A stretch of 64,000 nucleotides of DNA from Siphonodentalium dalli. Its lineage: Eukaryota; Mollusca; Scaphopoda; Gadilida; Siphonodentaliidae. The stretch lies in contig CP136068.1 in assembly GCA_032622095.1 (NCBI GenBank), positions 157,445,151 to 157,509,150 of the forward strand. The letters run 5' to 3'. The translations under genes were made by a program, and so were the position numbers. The notes beneath the pieces are model-generated. The model was not told where the DNA came from, ran no database searches, and saw nothing but the letters and a program-made list of their open reading frames with translations. This document shows, in pieces, positions 23,148-35,190 of this stretch (positions are counted from its first letter, which is position 1; each line of letters starts with the position of its first letter).

Positions 23148-23490
23148 TGGTCACACTAAATACGTTCAAACATTCAAACCACCATCACGATCTAACATAA
23201 TTCACCATAGCCATACACATCACGATCTAACATATTTCACCATAACCATACACATACACATTACACATAATGATGCAACAAAATTCACCATAACCATACA
23301 CATCACGACTGTGTTATCGTCGCACAGGGTACACGTGTTATCGGCTTCAACAGCGCTTGACCATCGACTGATTTCGATTGCTTGTTCTAAATCTACATAA
23401 TGTAGTTCTATTTCTATAGTTAAGGATGTTAAAGTATACTTCGAAATTTTAGGTCGTGCTTGAAGATTCTGTATATTTTACCTATACTGG
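23148..23490 (-). pseudogene. Short minisatellite plus LINE fragment, unit 2
   Basis: ACGATCTAACATAATTCACC then ATAACCATACACAT repeats run to about 23305. The - strand LINE fragment follows (RFRSTNQ... region through the KHDL block), shorter and more worn than in unit 3. It ends about 190 bases before exon A2. Confidence 0.55.
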
Positions 23491-23680
23491 ACGTTTCTAT
23501 GTCATTTTGCCAACTGATCATCAAACAAACTCTTCACGAACCTCCTCCGGAAATCATTCACTGATTTTTTTCTTCTTTTTTTTCTGCAGTAAAGTTCCCA
23601 TTGCCACATTGAAATCAGCTTAGGTTTCTTAAACATGTATTGCGTGATGTTAGAACTTGTTTATTTTATTTTGTTAACAG

Positions 23681-23800
23681 CTAAGAATTACTGCCTTAGC
23701 GGTCCATGCCACAATGCCGGGAGATGTTACAACACACAAACCGAGGCTCGTTGTCAATGCCTACCAGGATATGCCGGAATATATTGTGATCAGTATGTCA
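23681..23800 (+). CDS. EGF gene exon A2
   Basis: Same acceptor and donor as A1, 120 bases, phase 1. The EGF domain reads CLSGPCHNAGRC, CQCLPGYAGIYC. It keeps the O-glucose consensus CLSGPC and lacks the O-fucose Ser/Thr. It differs from A3 at three bases: R/K and E/G, plus one silent change. Confidence 0.9.
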
Positions 23801-24391
23801 GTACGTATACCAGTGCAATAGTTAAATTTTCAACGCTATACTAGGTCAGTTACCTTCTCGATATAGTTGAATCGGGTCATGTACTAATCACATACAATGA
23901 ACAATATGTTACTATTTTATCAAAACCATATCCTTATATTTAATTCAAACTCCGAAATATTAAGAGAAATCGTTCTAAATGACACTTTTCATATAACGAT
24001 TATGGGATATTATTATGTATATTATAGTGTTTCTCTATTGTATATAGCATGTTGCCATGCATATAATCCATAGTTTCTAATTTACGACTTAACAATGAGC
24101 TCACAGGTTGATGTTGATACAGGATGGATGGTGGCAACGTTAGCCAGTATAAGTAACCGAATGGTTACATTATGCAACTTCGGTACCTGTCAAACTTCGA
24201 ACCTATGTTCACACTGATACATAGCTTAATTCTCAATGAAAAGTATTTCCATTTTTTTTTTACTACGACACTTTTAAACAACAAGTCATCACGAATATGA
24301 CCGTTGCTATAACCTGTTCGGTTCTGCTGCCAATCGCTGACAGATTGAGAAAGTAACGACGTTTTTGTTTGTTTTGGAGTAATCGAATTAA

Positions 24392-24824
24392 AGGCACTCA
24401 ATCCGAATTAACGCTCGCAAATTACTATTTCCTTGGTTTCGGAGGTAAAAAATATTTGATTCGAGTCGAGGAACCCACCCATCAAAGCTAGGAGTGATCA
24501 GATATTGATGTTTGAAATCTATTATTTTAATTTCAAGTAGCCCAGTAAACTGTAAATTGACGAAAAGAACCTATCTGACCAGATAACGGGTGAAGATCGA
24601 TAACTCTAAAATCCAGTGTCTTTTATTTGCGTCAGATATTTGACAACTGGCAAAATTTCGTTGAACAAAACGTTGATAAATAACAGGTTTCATACTATAG
24701 TTGACTGAGGTTAGCATTACTTTTGGGCAATTAATCGATTCTAATAACTGAAGCTGCATTTCAAAAAATGTTCTGGTTGTTGGAATCTGATGATATGGCG
24801 ACCGTCGAATCGGATTTAGCACCT
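24392..24824. mobile_element. TTAA-targeted MITE, family 2, copy 2
   Basis: 433 bases between TTAA at 24388-24391 and 24825-24828. The ends AGGCACTCAATCCGA and TCGGATTTAGCACCT are inverted. It occupies the same site as in unit 3 (31006-31438), while unit 1 has a single TTAA at 19311-19314. It contains GATTCGAGTCGAGGAACCCA, a block also seen at 18270-18300, 49020, 52625 and 63770. Confidence 0.85.
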
Positions 24825-25045
24825 TTAAGATAAGAGGAGATGATCTACTAATACTTGTATAGATGCCACTGAAGTGCGTCAGAATCACACAAACAAAATA
24901 ATTTCTTTTGACTATGAGGGGTACCAGTGTTGCACTGAATCTGAAAATATCACAATGGACGATTGGGGGTACTGAGGGAAACAAATTGTTGAATGTCTGG
25001 GATATTTCCTGTCCATTATTTTGTCGTTTATCAAAGGGGATGGAG

Positions 25046-25142
25046 CGGGGGGGGGGGGGGGGTGTAAAAACAAACCTCCACTCTTCTTTCCACATTTTTC
25101 TCCGATGATCCACGAGTATCGCCTCCGACACCCCCCCCCCTT
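25046..25142. repeat. G run and C run flanking a short segment
   Basis: A run of about 14 G near 25049-25062 is followed 70 bases later by a run of C at 25132-25140. They are candidate quadruplex or slippage tracts. Both are shorter in unit 3 (31652-31740), showing instability. Confidence 0.7.
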
Positions 25143-25774
25143 ACTGATAGCCATACATTACCATTCTCCTGCTATCTTGGGTCGATAGTGCACATCACTT
25201 TTGTTTGTCACTTGCACCATGGTCGGAGTTTTTGTTAATAATTGTTTGAGACTGGACTCGGTGCGATATAAATAATACAAGCACATAAAAAAAACTCGGG
25301 ATCGATTTTCAAGCTTGCAACATATTGTATTGCATAGACCTATTTTTGGGGTGGAATCCCAAGAACTATTTTCCAGAGTTGGTGTCTTTTGAACAGCAGG
25401 TAGGACTACTGACCGAGACCGAATGCCGCGTAGGTGAATAGTCCTGCTTGGTGTTCAGAAGACACTGTCGAGAGAAAATTGCTTTCGCTATACCAACCCA
25501 AAACAGCCATCATGTGTTTTATTATAAGCTAGAAACCCATAGTCAGAAATAGTAACGCCCTCAAGATCATATTATTATGCATATATAAAAGACATTATGA
25601 CCTCATGTGAAATATACATATATAACACTATAATTTTGTTATACACTGTGGTGTCAAATATAGGATGGGCATCTTTTTTTTAACTATTGGAGGAAATCCA
25701 GCTTCATGAATTGCATGGGTACTAATATTTCTCACCCATTATTCCACTGAAACTCATTTGTTATACTGGCGCAG

Positions 25775-25891
25775 CTAACTGGTGTTACAAGAATCCGTGT
25801 ATGAACGGAGGTTCCTGCATCAATGTGGCATCGAAAGCCGACTGTCAGTGCCCGGCTGGATACAAGGGAGAGCACTGTGAACTGTCCGTCA
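25775..25891 (+). CDS. EGF gene exon B2
   Basis: 117 bases, phase 1, donor GTCA|GTAAGT. The EGF domain keeps CYKNPCMNGGSC with the O-fucose consensus. The loop between Cys 3 and 4 reads INVASKAD, not INGDSKAV. That is a cluster of four changed bases plus one further change, all altering residues and none silent, relative to B1 and B3. Confidence 0.9.
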
Positions 25892-27359
25892 GTAAGTCAC
25901 GTGATTATACGGTTTATAGCTGTATCACCCCTAGACCGGCCCCCAGATGAGGGTAGTATCACACGAAAGGGTAGAAATTTTGACGCTATCTTCAATTATC
26001 CTTGCCCCATGGAAGCTCCAAAATACTGATGTATCCTGGGCGGAGTAGGTAGAAAATATTTGTTTTGGACCTTTTTAGTGTTTTGACCTGCAACTTTCAG
26101 TATAATCAGGAAAACCAATAAAACAAGACAAATGTCGAATAAAATATACTTGAATATCAGATCTTTATTCTATCTGGGTTGCTTAACATTACTGATGACA
26201 ATAAATTATATTCTCCAACAATTTTTGTGAAAAATTTACGAAAATGCCAACAACAAAAAATGCATAAATTGCAGTGCTTTTTCAAAAAAGTTTCCCAGAA
26301 GATTTCTATAAAATTTTCATTTTTTAGTATAAAGCTCTCAGTGGTGCATCAAAATGTTCAGCATTATATACCTGATTCACAACCACTGATAGCCAACAAG
26401 CCGAGATATTTTCAAAAACCCTCCCCCTAAAACTTATTTTCTATCTGAAAGTCAGAATAGCCAGTTTTTGTTCCGTTTTGTTAACAAATTCAGAGTCTTA
26501 TCATATATCATGGAATTATAATGTATCTGATTAGGTTTATGTTATGGGAGAGTCTATTTTGTTTAAATATTTGATTGGGGGGGGGGGGGGTAAATTATCT
26601 AAAATTTCATTATTTTTAAGTGAAAAATTACTGAAAAATTCCCATGACTTCGTCAGTTTTATGGATACAGCTACAAAACATGCACCACAATAAGCATAAA
26701 TTCATCCCCAATACCAGACATGAAATTCTATAATTATGTACCAGAAATAAGAAACAAAGTTAAACTTAACACTACCCCAAGATATTGTTCTTAATTCTTT
26801 CAATTTTATGCTATATGCTACTCAACTCGAAAGGTCATCAGACTAGTGGATATAATTCATACCATATATTGCAATAGTACTGCCCACGGATTATACAATC
26901 TTATCTTCACTGTCACTGTCGATTTTCATCAACTGTGATGGTATCAGTCAATAGAATTTCCATGCAACATATTCAGGGAAGATTGGTTCAAACAACTCAG
27001 GTTGCCTATATGCAGACCATCCATGAACTGCTACATCGGGAGTGGTTGATTTGGCAACGGTTGCAAGACACCACTGTTTTGGTGTCATGTGGGCTCGTTT
27101 TGAGTGTAGAATTAAAGATTTCTTACATGGTGGAAGTGCAGAAAGATCAACTACCTTCTGCTATTTTCAAACTTCTGCTGGAACATTACCCACCTAGCTT
27201 AATTCACTTTTCTCGAACGTTGACCATATATGTATAAGGCACATGTTAACTTTTCGATTGTCACTATCCAAAACCCAATTCGTTCCTAAATAAGCCACGA
27301 CTTCCATATATTTTGATCATCTTTCCAGCAACTTCCAGAAGAGTTTTTTTCCTTTTTGG
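25892..27359 (+). repeat. Intron block alpha, unit 2
   Basis: Matches the unit 1 block (21183 onward), including GGAAGCTCCAAAATACTGAT, through the string AGTTTTTTTCCTTTTTGGA, where it stops abruptly at about 27359. Confidence 0.8.
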
Positions 27360-28780
27360 AATCACACGAAAGGGTAGAAATTTTGACGCTATCTTCAATT
27401 ATCCTTGCCCATGGGGTTCCAAAACACTGAGGTATCCTGGGCGGAGCAGGTGGAAAATATTTGTTTTGGACCTTTTTAGTGTTTTTGACCTGCAAATTTC
27501 AGTATAATCAGGAAAACCAATAAAACAAGACAAATGTCGAATAAAATATACTTGAATATCAGATATTTATTCTATCTGGGTTGCTTAACATTACTGATGA
27601 CAATAAATAATATTCTCCAACAAGTTTTGTGAAAAATTCACGAAAATGCCAACAAAAATGCATAAATTGCAGTGCTTTTTCAAAAAAGTTTCCCAGAAGA
27701 TTTTCTATAAAATTTTCATTTTTCGTATAAAGCTCTCAGTGGTGCATCAAAATTTTCAGCATTATATACCTGATTCACAACCACTGATATCCAACAAGCC
27801 GAGATATTTTCAAAAACTTAACCCTCCCCCTAAAACTTATTTTCTATCTGAAAATACCTGTCAAGTCAGAATAGCCCGTTTTGGTTCCGTTTTGTTAACC
27901 AATTCCGAGTCTTATCATATACCATGGAATTAGAATGTATCTGAGGAGGTCTATGTTATGAGAGAGTCTATTTTGTTTAAATATTTGATTTTATTTTGGG
28001 GTAAATTATCTAAAATTTCATTATTTTTAAGTGAAAAATTACTGAAAAATTCCCATCACTTCGTCAGTTTTATGGATACAGCTACAATACATGAACCACA
28101 ATAAGCATAAATTCATCCCCAATACCAGACATGAAATTATATAATCATGTACCAGAAATAAGAAATCAAGTTAAACTTAACCCTACCCCAAGATAATGTT
28201 CTTAATGCTTTCAATGTTATGCTATATGCTACTCAACTCGAAAGGTCATCAGACTAGTGGATATAATTCATACCATATATTGCAATAGTACAGCCCACGG
28301 ATTATACAATCTTATCTTCACTGTCACTGTCAATTTCATCAAATGTGATGGTATCAGTCAATAGAATTTCTGTGCAACATATTCAGGGAAGATTGGTTCA
28401 AACAACTCAGGTTGCCTATAGGCCGACCATCCATGAAGTGCTACATCGGGAGTGGTTTATTAGGCAACGGTTGAAAGACACCACTGTTTTGATATCATGG
28501 GGGCTCATATAGCAATGATAGTGCTATTATATGTATTTATAATGTGTTTATTTATATTTATTTATAATAATTTGTATAATATGCTTATATATGTACCATG
28601 TTATATGTAAATAGTTTACAAATGTTATCTCGATACCTATGTATTATAGGTCATGAGAATACAGAATTGAATTGAACTCGTTTTGAGTGTAGAATTAAAG
28701 ACTCCTTACATGGTGGAAGTGCAGAAAGATCAACTACCTTCTGCTGATTTTCAAACTTCTGCTGGAACATTGCTATGATG
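27360..28780 (+). repeat. Intron block beta, unit 2 (joined directly to alpha)
   Basis: It starts inside a block beta, at ATCACACGAAAGGGTAGAAA, a position normally about 70 bases downstream of an exon B. It carries the beta-type CCCATGGGGTTCCAAAACAC as in unit 3. The exon B and preceding sequence that should come before it are missing. Confidence 0.8.
28507..28674 (+). mobile_element. Short retroelement 3' end insertion
   Basis: Unit 3 reads GTGGGCTCGTTTTGAGTG without interruption. Here 168 bases intervene, AT-rich and ending CAGAATTGAATTGAA, a short tandem tail like those ending some LINEs and SINEs. CTC flanks both sides and may be a target duplication, too short to be certain. Confidence 0.55.
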
Positions 28781-29579
28781 CTGGTAGGCCAAAATACCGT
28801 TGTTTTATCAAAAGTCGGTGTTTGGCTAATAAGAACGAATCGAGGAAAAGTCGTTATGTACATAAAGTATTCAGAAACATGTACATTGTAATATAGTTTA
28901 ATAACGGCTGGGTTTGCCGTTTGCAGACCGGCCATAATTTAAATGGTTATTCCAATACAATATTTTGAAATACAACATCACTTTGTCCTACCAGCACAAT
29001 TGCAATTCAGAGTGCCACTTAAGCAGGGTGTATATATGTATGTTCATTGTATATCCCGAGTAAGTCACTTATATGATATATAGAGAGGATCTCGAATGAG
29101 TCGCAATTATATACGAAAGTTATTAACCGAGAGCACTAAATTCCATTCGAGTCGACCTTTAGCGATGCTCGAATCTAATTTATCAGACGAAATTAGTAAA
29201 TTTCGTATAGAATTGCGACGAATTTGAGATCCATTTTTATCACATAATCAAATTTTCGAAAGGAAAAAACGATATCGAAACGGCTGCGGGTTAAACAAAT
29301 TATAACATTGATTTCCATATCACAACCAAAGAGGAACCGTCAAGAAAAAAATAGTTCCACAAAAGTTTCCACAAAATTGTTCAACCACCCTTATCACCCA
29401 TGTTTTTTCTCACAGTCAACACAAAATAACATAACACAAATTGAATATCATAAATATATTCTAATGAACACAATAATAAAGTTCCGGAATTGACATCTAC
29501 ATAACTGCCCTAAGTTCTTATGTCAGTGCGTGTACCGATAATACACGGGTATCTTACTAAAATATATGAGGCCGGGTTT

Positions 29580-29640
29580 AGGTACTACATATATATATAT
29601 TCGTGTGTGAGGGTGAGGGAGGGTGTGTGTGTGCGTGGAC
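29580..29640. repeat. (TA)n and GT-rich microsatellite
   Basis: CATATATATATATTCGTGTG followed by GAGGGTGTGTGTGTGCGTGG. Simple sequence near the boundary between units 2 and 3. Confidence 0.7.
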
Positions 29641-29773
29641 TGGTGGAATTACGTCAATGGTTTGACTTTAGGCGCGACCAGTGGTGTCAAGTGATCCGAT
29701 CCCCTGTGCACCAACAACATGGTATATACAAATTATATGTTGTGTAAAATAAAAACATATCCATGTATCGAGT

Positions 29774-30160
29774 TGGTCACACTAAATACGTTCAAACATT
29801 CAAACCACCATCACGATCTAACATAATTCACCATAGCCATACACATCACGATCTAACATATATAACCATAACCATACACATACACATTACACATAATGAT
29901 CTAACAAAATTCACCATAACCATACACATCACGACTTTGTTATCGTCGCATAGGGTACATGTGTTATCGGCTTCAACAGCGCTTGACCATCGACTGGTTT
30001 CGATTGGCAAGTATTGATTGCTTGTTCTAAATCTACATAATGTAGTTCCATTTCTGTAGTTAAGGATTTTTAAGTATACTTCGAAAGTTAGGTCGTGCTT
30101 GAAGATTCTGTATACTTTACCTCTACTGGGTGTCAACTGATCATCAAACAAACTCTGCAC
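29774..30160 (-). pseudogene. Minisatellite plus LINE C-terminal fragment, unit 3
   Basis: After ACGATCTAACATA-type repeats (29813-29935), the - strand is open for 104 codons. It gives SRGKVYRIFKHDLTFEVYLK, ILNYRNGTTLCRFRTSNQYL and EADNTCTLCDDNKV, the uninterrupted form of the LINE fragment split by a MITE in unit 1. The distal HxxxxC part is replaced by the minisatellite. Confidence 0.7.
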
Positions 30161-30295
30161 GAACTCCTCCTGAAATCATGCACTGATTTGTTTTTTTTCT
30201 GCAGTAAAATTCCCATTGCCATATTGAACTCAGCTTAGGTTTCTTAAACATGTATTGCGTGATGTTAGAACTTGTTTATTTTATTTTGTTAACAG

Positions 30296-30415
30296 CTAAG
30301 AATTACTGCCTTAGCGGTCCATGCCACAATGCCGGGAAATGTTACAACACACAAACCGGGGCTCGTTGTCAATGCCTACCAGGATACGCCGGAATATATT
30401 GTGATCAGTATGTCA
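30296..30415 (+). CDS. EGF gene exon A3
   Basis: 120 bases, phase 1, acceptor TTTTGTTAACAG and donor GTCA|GTACGT. EGF domain CLSGPCHNAGKC with loop YNTQTGAR and CQCLPGYAGIYC. The O-glucose consensus is kept and the O-fucose site absent, as in A1 and A2. Confidence 0.9.
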
Positions 30416-31005
30416 GTACGTATACCAGTGCCATAGTTAAAGTTTCAACGCTATACTAGGTCAGTTACCTTCTCGATATAGTTGAATCAGGTCATGTACT
30501 AATCACATACAATGAACAATATGTTACTATTTTATCAAAACCATATCCTGACATTTAATTCAAACTCCGAAATATTAAGAGAAATCGTTCTAAATGACAC
30601 TTTTCATATAACGATTATGGGATATTATTATGTATATTATAGTGTTTCTCTATTGTATATAGCATGTTGCCATGCATATAATCCATAGTTTCTAATTTAC
30701 GATTTAACAAAGATGTCACAGGTTGATGTTGATACAGGATGGATGGTGGCAACGTTAGCCAGTATAAGTAACCGAATGGTTACATTATGCAACTTCGGTC
30801 CCTGTCAATCTTCGAACCTATGTTCACACTGATACATAGCTTAATTCTCAATGAAAAGTATTTCCATTGTTTTTTTACTACGACACTTTTAAACAACAAG
30901 TCATCACGAATATGACCGTTGCTATAACCATTTCGGTTCTGCTGCCAATCGCTGCCAGATTGAGAAAGTAACGACGTTTTGTTTGTTTTGGTGTAATCGA
31001 ATTAA

Positions 31006-31438
31006 AGGTACTCAATCCGAATTAACGCTCGCAAATTACTATTTCCTTGGTTTCGGAGGTAAAAAATATTTGATTCGAGTCGAGGAACCCACCCATCAAA
31101 GCTAGGAGTGATCAGATATTGATGTTTGAAATCTATTATTTTAATTTCAAGTGGCCCAGTAAACTGTAAATTGACGAAAAGAACTTATCTGACCAGATAA
31201 CGGATGAAGATAGATAACTCTAAAATCCAGTGTCTTTTTTTTGCGTCAGATATTTGACAACTGGCAAAATTTCGTTGAACAAAACGTTGATAAATAACAG
31301 GTTTCATACTATAGTTGACTGAGGTTAGCATTACTTTTGGGCAATTAATCGATTCTAATAACTGAAGCTGCATTTCAAAAAATGTTCTGGTTGTTGGAAT
31401 CTGATGATATGGCGACCGTCGAATCGGATTTAGTACCT
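31006..31438. mobile_element. TTAA-targeted MITE, family 2, copy 3
   Basis: 433 bases between TTAA 31002-31005 and 31439-31442, ends AGGTACTCAATCCGA and TCGGATTTAGTACCT. Orthologous in position to the unit 2 copy, so it was present before units 2 and 3 separated. The reverse open frame of 105 codons inside has no recognisable domain. Confidence 0.85.
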
Positions 31439-31837
31439 TTAAGATAAGAGGAGATGATCTACTAATACTTGTATAGATGCCACTGAAGTGCGTCAGATTC
31501 ACACAAACAAAATCATTTCTTTTGACTATGAGGGGTACCAGTGTTGCACTGAATCTGAAAATATCACAATGGACGATTGGTGTACTGAGGGAAACAAATT
31601 GTTGAATGTCTGGGATATTTCCTGTCCATTATTTTGTCATTTATCAAAGGGGGATGGAGGGGGTAGAAAAAAAGCTGCACTCTTCTTTCCACATTTTTCT
31701 CCGATGATCCACGAGTATCGCCTCCGACAACCCCCCCCCTTACTGATAGCCATGCATTACCATTCTCCTGCTCTCTTGGGTCGATAGTGCACATCACTTT
31801 TGTTTGTCACTTGCACCATGGTGAGAGTTTTGGTTAA

Positions 31838-32182
31838 CCCTTTACCCAACAGAATGGCCCTGTGCCAATGCATTCTCTTATATATGCGAGTCGACCATAG
31901 GTCGCCTCGCATATATAAGAGAATGCATTGGCTTAACACATTAAAAATTATAAAAAAATTTTAGGCCAATGCATTCTCTTATATATGCGAGGCGACCTAT
32001 GGTCGACTCGCATATATAAGAGAATGCATTGGCACAGGGCATAACTGTAACCATCACAATGTGGTCAAGGAGCCGGTTCCAATGATATCCATATTTGTAT
32101 GGTTCTATTGAGACAGACTGAAGATATTTTAGGCTGTTGAAGCTTTATTTGGCCGGTTTTGGCCGGTTTGTTGGGTAAAGGG
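31838..32182. mobile_element. TTAA-targeted MITE, family 1, copy 2 (empty site in unit 2)
   Basis: It begins CCCTTTACCCAACAGAATGG and ends TTGGGTAAAGGG, between TTAA 31834-31837 and 32183-32186. Unit 2 has the uninterrupted site GTTAATAATTGTTTGAGACT with a single TTAA at 25235-25238. It contains two 66-bp near-palindromes (about 31866-31932 and 31964-32034) in opposite orders. Confidence 0.95.
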
Positions 32183-32737
32183 TTAATAATTGTTTGAGAC
32201 TGGACTCGGTGCGATATAAATCATACAAGCACAATACTCTTTATGTATATAAAAAAAACTCGGGATCGATTTTCAAGCTTGCAACATATTGTATTGCATA
32301 GACCTATTTTTGGGGTGGAATACCAAGAACTATTTTCCAGAGTTGGTGTCTTTTGAACAGCAGGTAGGACCACTGACCGAGGCCGAATGCCGCGTATGTG
32401 AATAGTTCTGCTTGGTGTTCAGAATACACTGTCGAGAGAAAATAGCTCTCACTATACCAACCCAAAACAGCCATCATGTGTTTTATTATAAGCTAGAAAC
32501 CCATAGTCAGAAATAGTAACGCCCTCAAGATCATATTATTAGACATATATAAAAGACATTATGACCTCATGTGAAATATACATATATAACACTATAATTT
32601 TGTTATACACTGTGGTGTCAAATATAGGATGGGCATCTTTTTTTAACTATTGGAGGAAATCCAGCTTCATGCATTGCATGGGTACTAATATTTCTCACCC
32701 ATTATTCCACTGAAACTCATTTTTTATACTGGCGCAG

Positions 32738-32854
32738 CTAACTGGTGTTACAAGAATCCGTGTATGAACGGAGGTTCCTGCATCAATGGAGACTCGAAAG
32801 CCGTCTGTCAGTGCCCGGCTGGATACAAGGGAGAGCACTGTGAACTGTCCGTCA
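32738..32854 (+). CDS. EGF gene exon B3
   Basis: 117 bases, phase 1, acceptor TACTGGCGCAG, donor GTCA|GTAAGT. Identical to B1 over the whole exon, so it encodes the same EGF domain with the O-fucose consensus CMNGGSC. The downstream intron is of the beta type, unlike B1. Confidence 0.9.
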
Positions 32855-34170
32855 GTAAGTCACGTGATTATACGGTTTATAGCTGTATCACCCCTAGACC
32901 GGCCCCCAGATGAGGGTAGTATCACACGAAAGGGTAGAAATTTTGACGCTATCTTCAATTATCCTTGCCCATGGGGTTCCAAAACACTGAGGTATCCTGG
33001 GCGGAGCCGGTGGAAAATATTTGTTTTGGACCTTTTTAGTGTTTTGACCTGCAACTTTCAGTATAATCAGGAAAACCAATAAAACAAGACAAATGTCGAA
33101 TAAAATATACTTGGATATCAGATATTTATTCTATCTGGGTTGCTTAACATTACTGATGACAATAAATTATATTCTCCAACAATTTTTGTGAAAAATTCAC
33201 GAAAATACCAACAAAAAAATGCATAAATTGCAGTGCTTTTTCAAAAAAGTTTCCCAGAAGATTTTCTCTAAAAATTTTCATTTTTAGTATAAAGCTCTCA
33301 GTGGTGCATCAAAATGTTCAGCATTATATACCTGATTCACAACCACTGATATCCAACAAGCCGAGATATTTTCAAAAACTTAACCCTCCCCCTAAAACTT
33401 ATTTTCTATCTGAAAATACCTGTCAAGTCAGAATAGCCCGTTTTGGTTCCGTTTTGTTAACCAGTTCAGAGTCTTATCATATATCATGGAATTAGAATGT
33501 ATCTGATGGGGTTTATGTTATGGGAGAGTTTATTTTGTTTAAATATTTGATTTTTTTGGGGGGTAAATTATCTAAAATTTCATTATTTTTAAGTGAAAAA
33601 TTACTGAAAATTTCCCATGACTTCGTCAGTTTTATGGATACAGCTACAAAACATGCACCACAATAAGCATAAATTCATCCCCAATACCAGACATGAAATT
33701 CTATAATCATGTACCAGAAATAAGAAATAAAGTTAAACTTAACCCTACGCCAAGATAATGTTCTTAATGCTTTCAATTTTATGCTATATGCTACTCAACT
33801 CGAAAGGTCATCAGACTAGTGGATATAATTCATACCATATATTGCAATAGTACAGCCCACGGATTATACAATATTATCTTCACTGTCAATTTCATCAAAT
33901 GTGATGGTATCAGTCAATAGAATTTCTATGCAACATATTCAGGGAAGATTGGTTCAAACAACTCAGGTTGCCTATAGGCCGACCATCCATGAAGTGCTAC
34001 ATCGGGAGTGGTTGATTTGGCAACGGTTGCAAGACACCACTGTTTTGGTATCATGTGGGCTCGTTTTGAGTGTAGAATTAAAGACTCCTTACATGGTGGA
34101 AGTGCAGAAAGATCGACTACCTTCTGCTGATTTTCAAACTTCTGCTGGAACATTGCTATTATGATGGTAG
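32855..34170 (+). repeat. Intron block beta, unit 3
   Basis: The beta form of the block (CCCATGGGGTTCCAAAACAC), near-identical to 27360-28780 without the 168-bp insertion. No exon recognised. Confidence 0.8.
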
Positions 34171-34795
34171 GCCAAAATACCGTTGTTTTATCTAAAGTTG
34201 TCATTTTCGCGGCTTTTGGCTAATCTAAACGAACCGAGGAAAAGCCGCTTTGTACATCAAGTATCCACAAACATGTACATTGTAAAATAGTTTAATAACA
34301 GCTGTGTTTGCTATTTGCAGACCGACCATAATTTAAATGGCTATTCCACCACAATATTATGAAATACAAAAAAACATCTCTTTGTCCTACCAGCACCATT
34401 GCAATTCAGCAGGATCTACCAGCACCGTAGCAATTCAGAACAATCCGCCAGGATCATAGCAATAATTATTCAAAAGGATCCACCGGCATCATAGTAAATT
34501 AGAAGTGCCACTTAAGCAGGGTGTATATATGTATGTTCATTGTATGTCCAGAGCAAGTCACTTATATGATATATAGAGGATCTCTAATGAGTCGCAATTC
34601 TATACGAAAGTTATTAACCGAGAGCACTAAATTCCATTCGAGCCGACCTTTAGCGATGCTCGAATCTAATTTATCAGACGAAATTAGTAAATTTAGTATA
34701 GAATTGCGACGAATTTGAGATCCATTGTTATCACATATTCAAATTTTAGAAAGGAAAAAACGATATCGAAACGCTGGGGGTTAAACAAATTATAA

Positions 34796-35190
34796 TAGAG
34801 ACCTTTCGCAAAAATCACGAATACGATTACGGATATGGAAATATCCTGCTAGTATATTGTCAAAATTCGATCTTTGCGCACGGGGGTTCTTATGTGAGAC
34901 GAAATATACCCCACGCAGTTTAATTGTGTGCAGATGTGTCAAGAATGTGCCAACGGTCCTGCTTGGGGACGTTCTAACAATATCCGTATGGGGTATAACA
35001 CACGGATAAGAACATGGGATCTGAAAGAGACACGTATTACTTTTTCCATCAAATAGATGTGTAACTGAATATAGTCGGACACATGCCGTCTCACCAATTA
35101 GCATCTTAGGTAAATTGTGATGGTGTCAATTTTGCTAGGACAATATATCCTATCCGTAATCGTAATAGTGATTTTTGCGAAAGATCTCTA
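34796..35190. mobile_element. Inverted-repeat element with empty site in unit 2
   Basis: The left end TAGAGACCTTTCGCAAAAAT and right end ATTTTTGCGAAAGATCTCTA are inverted, and similarity continues inward past ACGATTACGGATA. Unit 2 (about 29296-29312) reads AAATTATAACATTGATTTCC with no insert. The target duplication is short (TA or TTA) and not resolved. About 395 bp, no transposase. Confidence 0.85.

Noticed and set aside
24571-25131. 186-codon reverse frame (and 105 codons at 31185-31502)
   Set aside because: It lies inside the 433-bp family 2 MITE and adjoining G-run sequence. No domain, and it differs between unit copies by frameshift.
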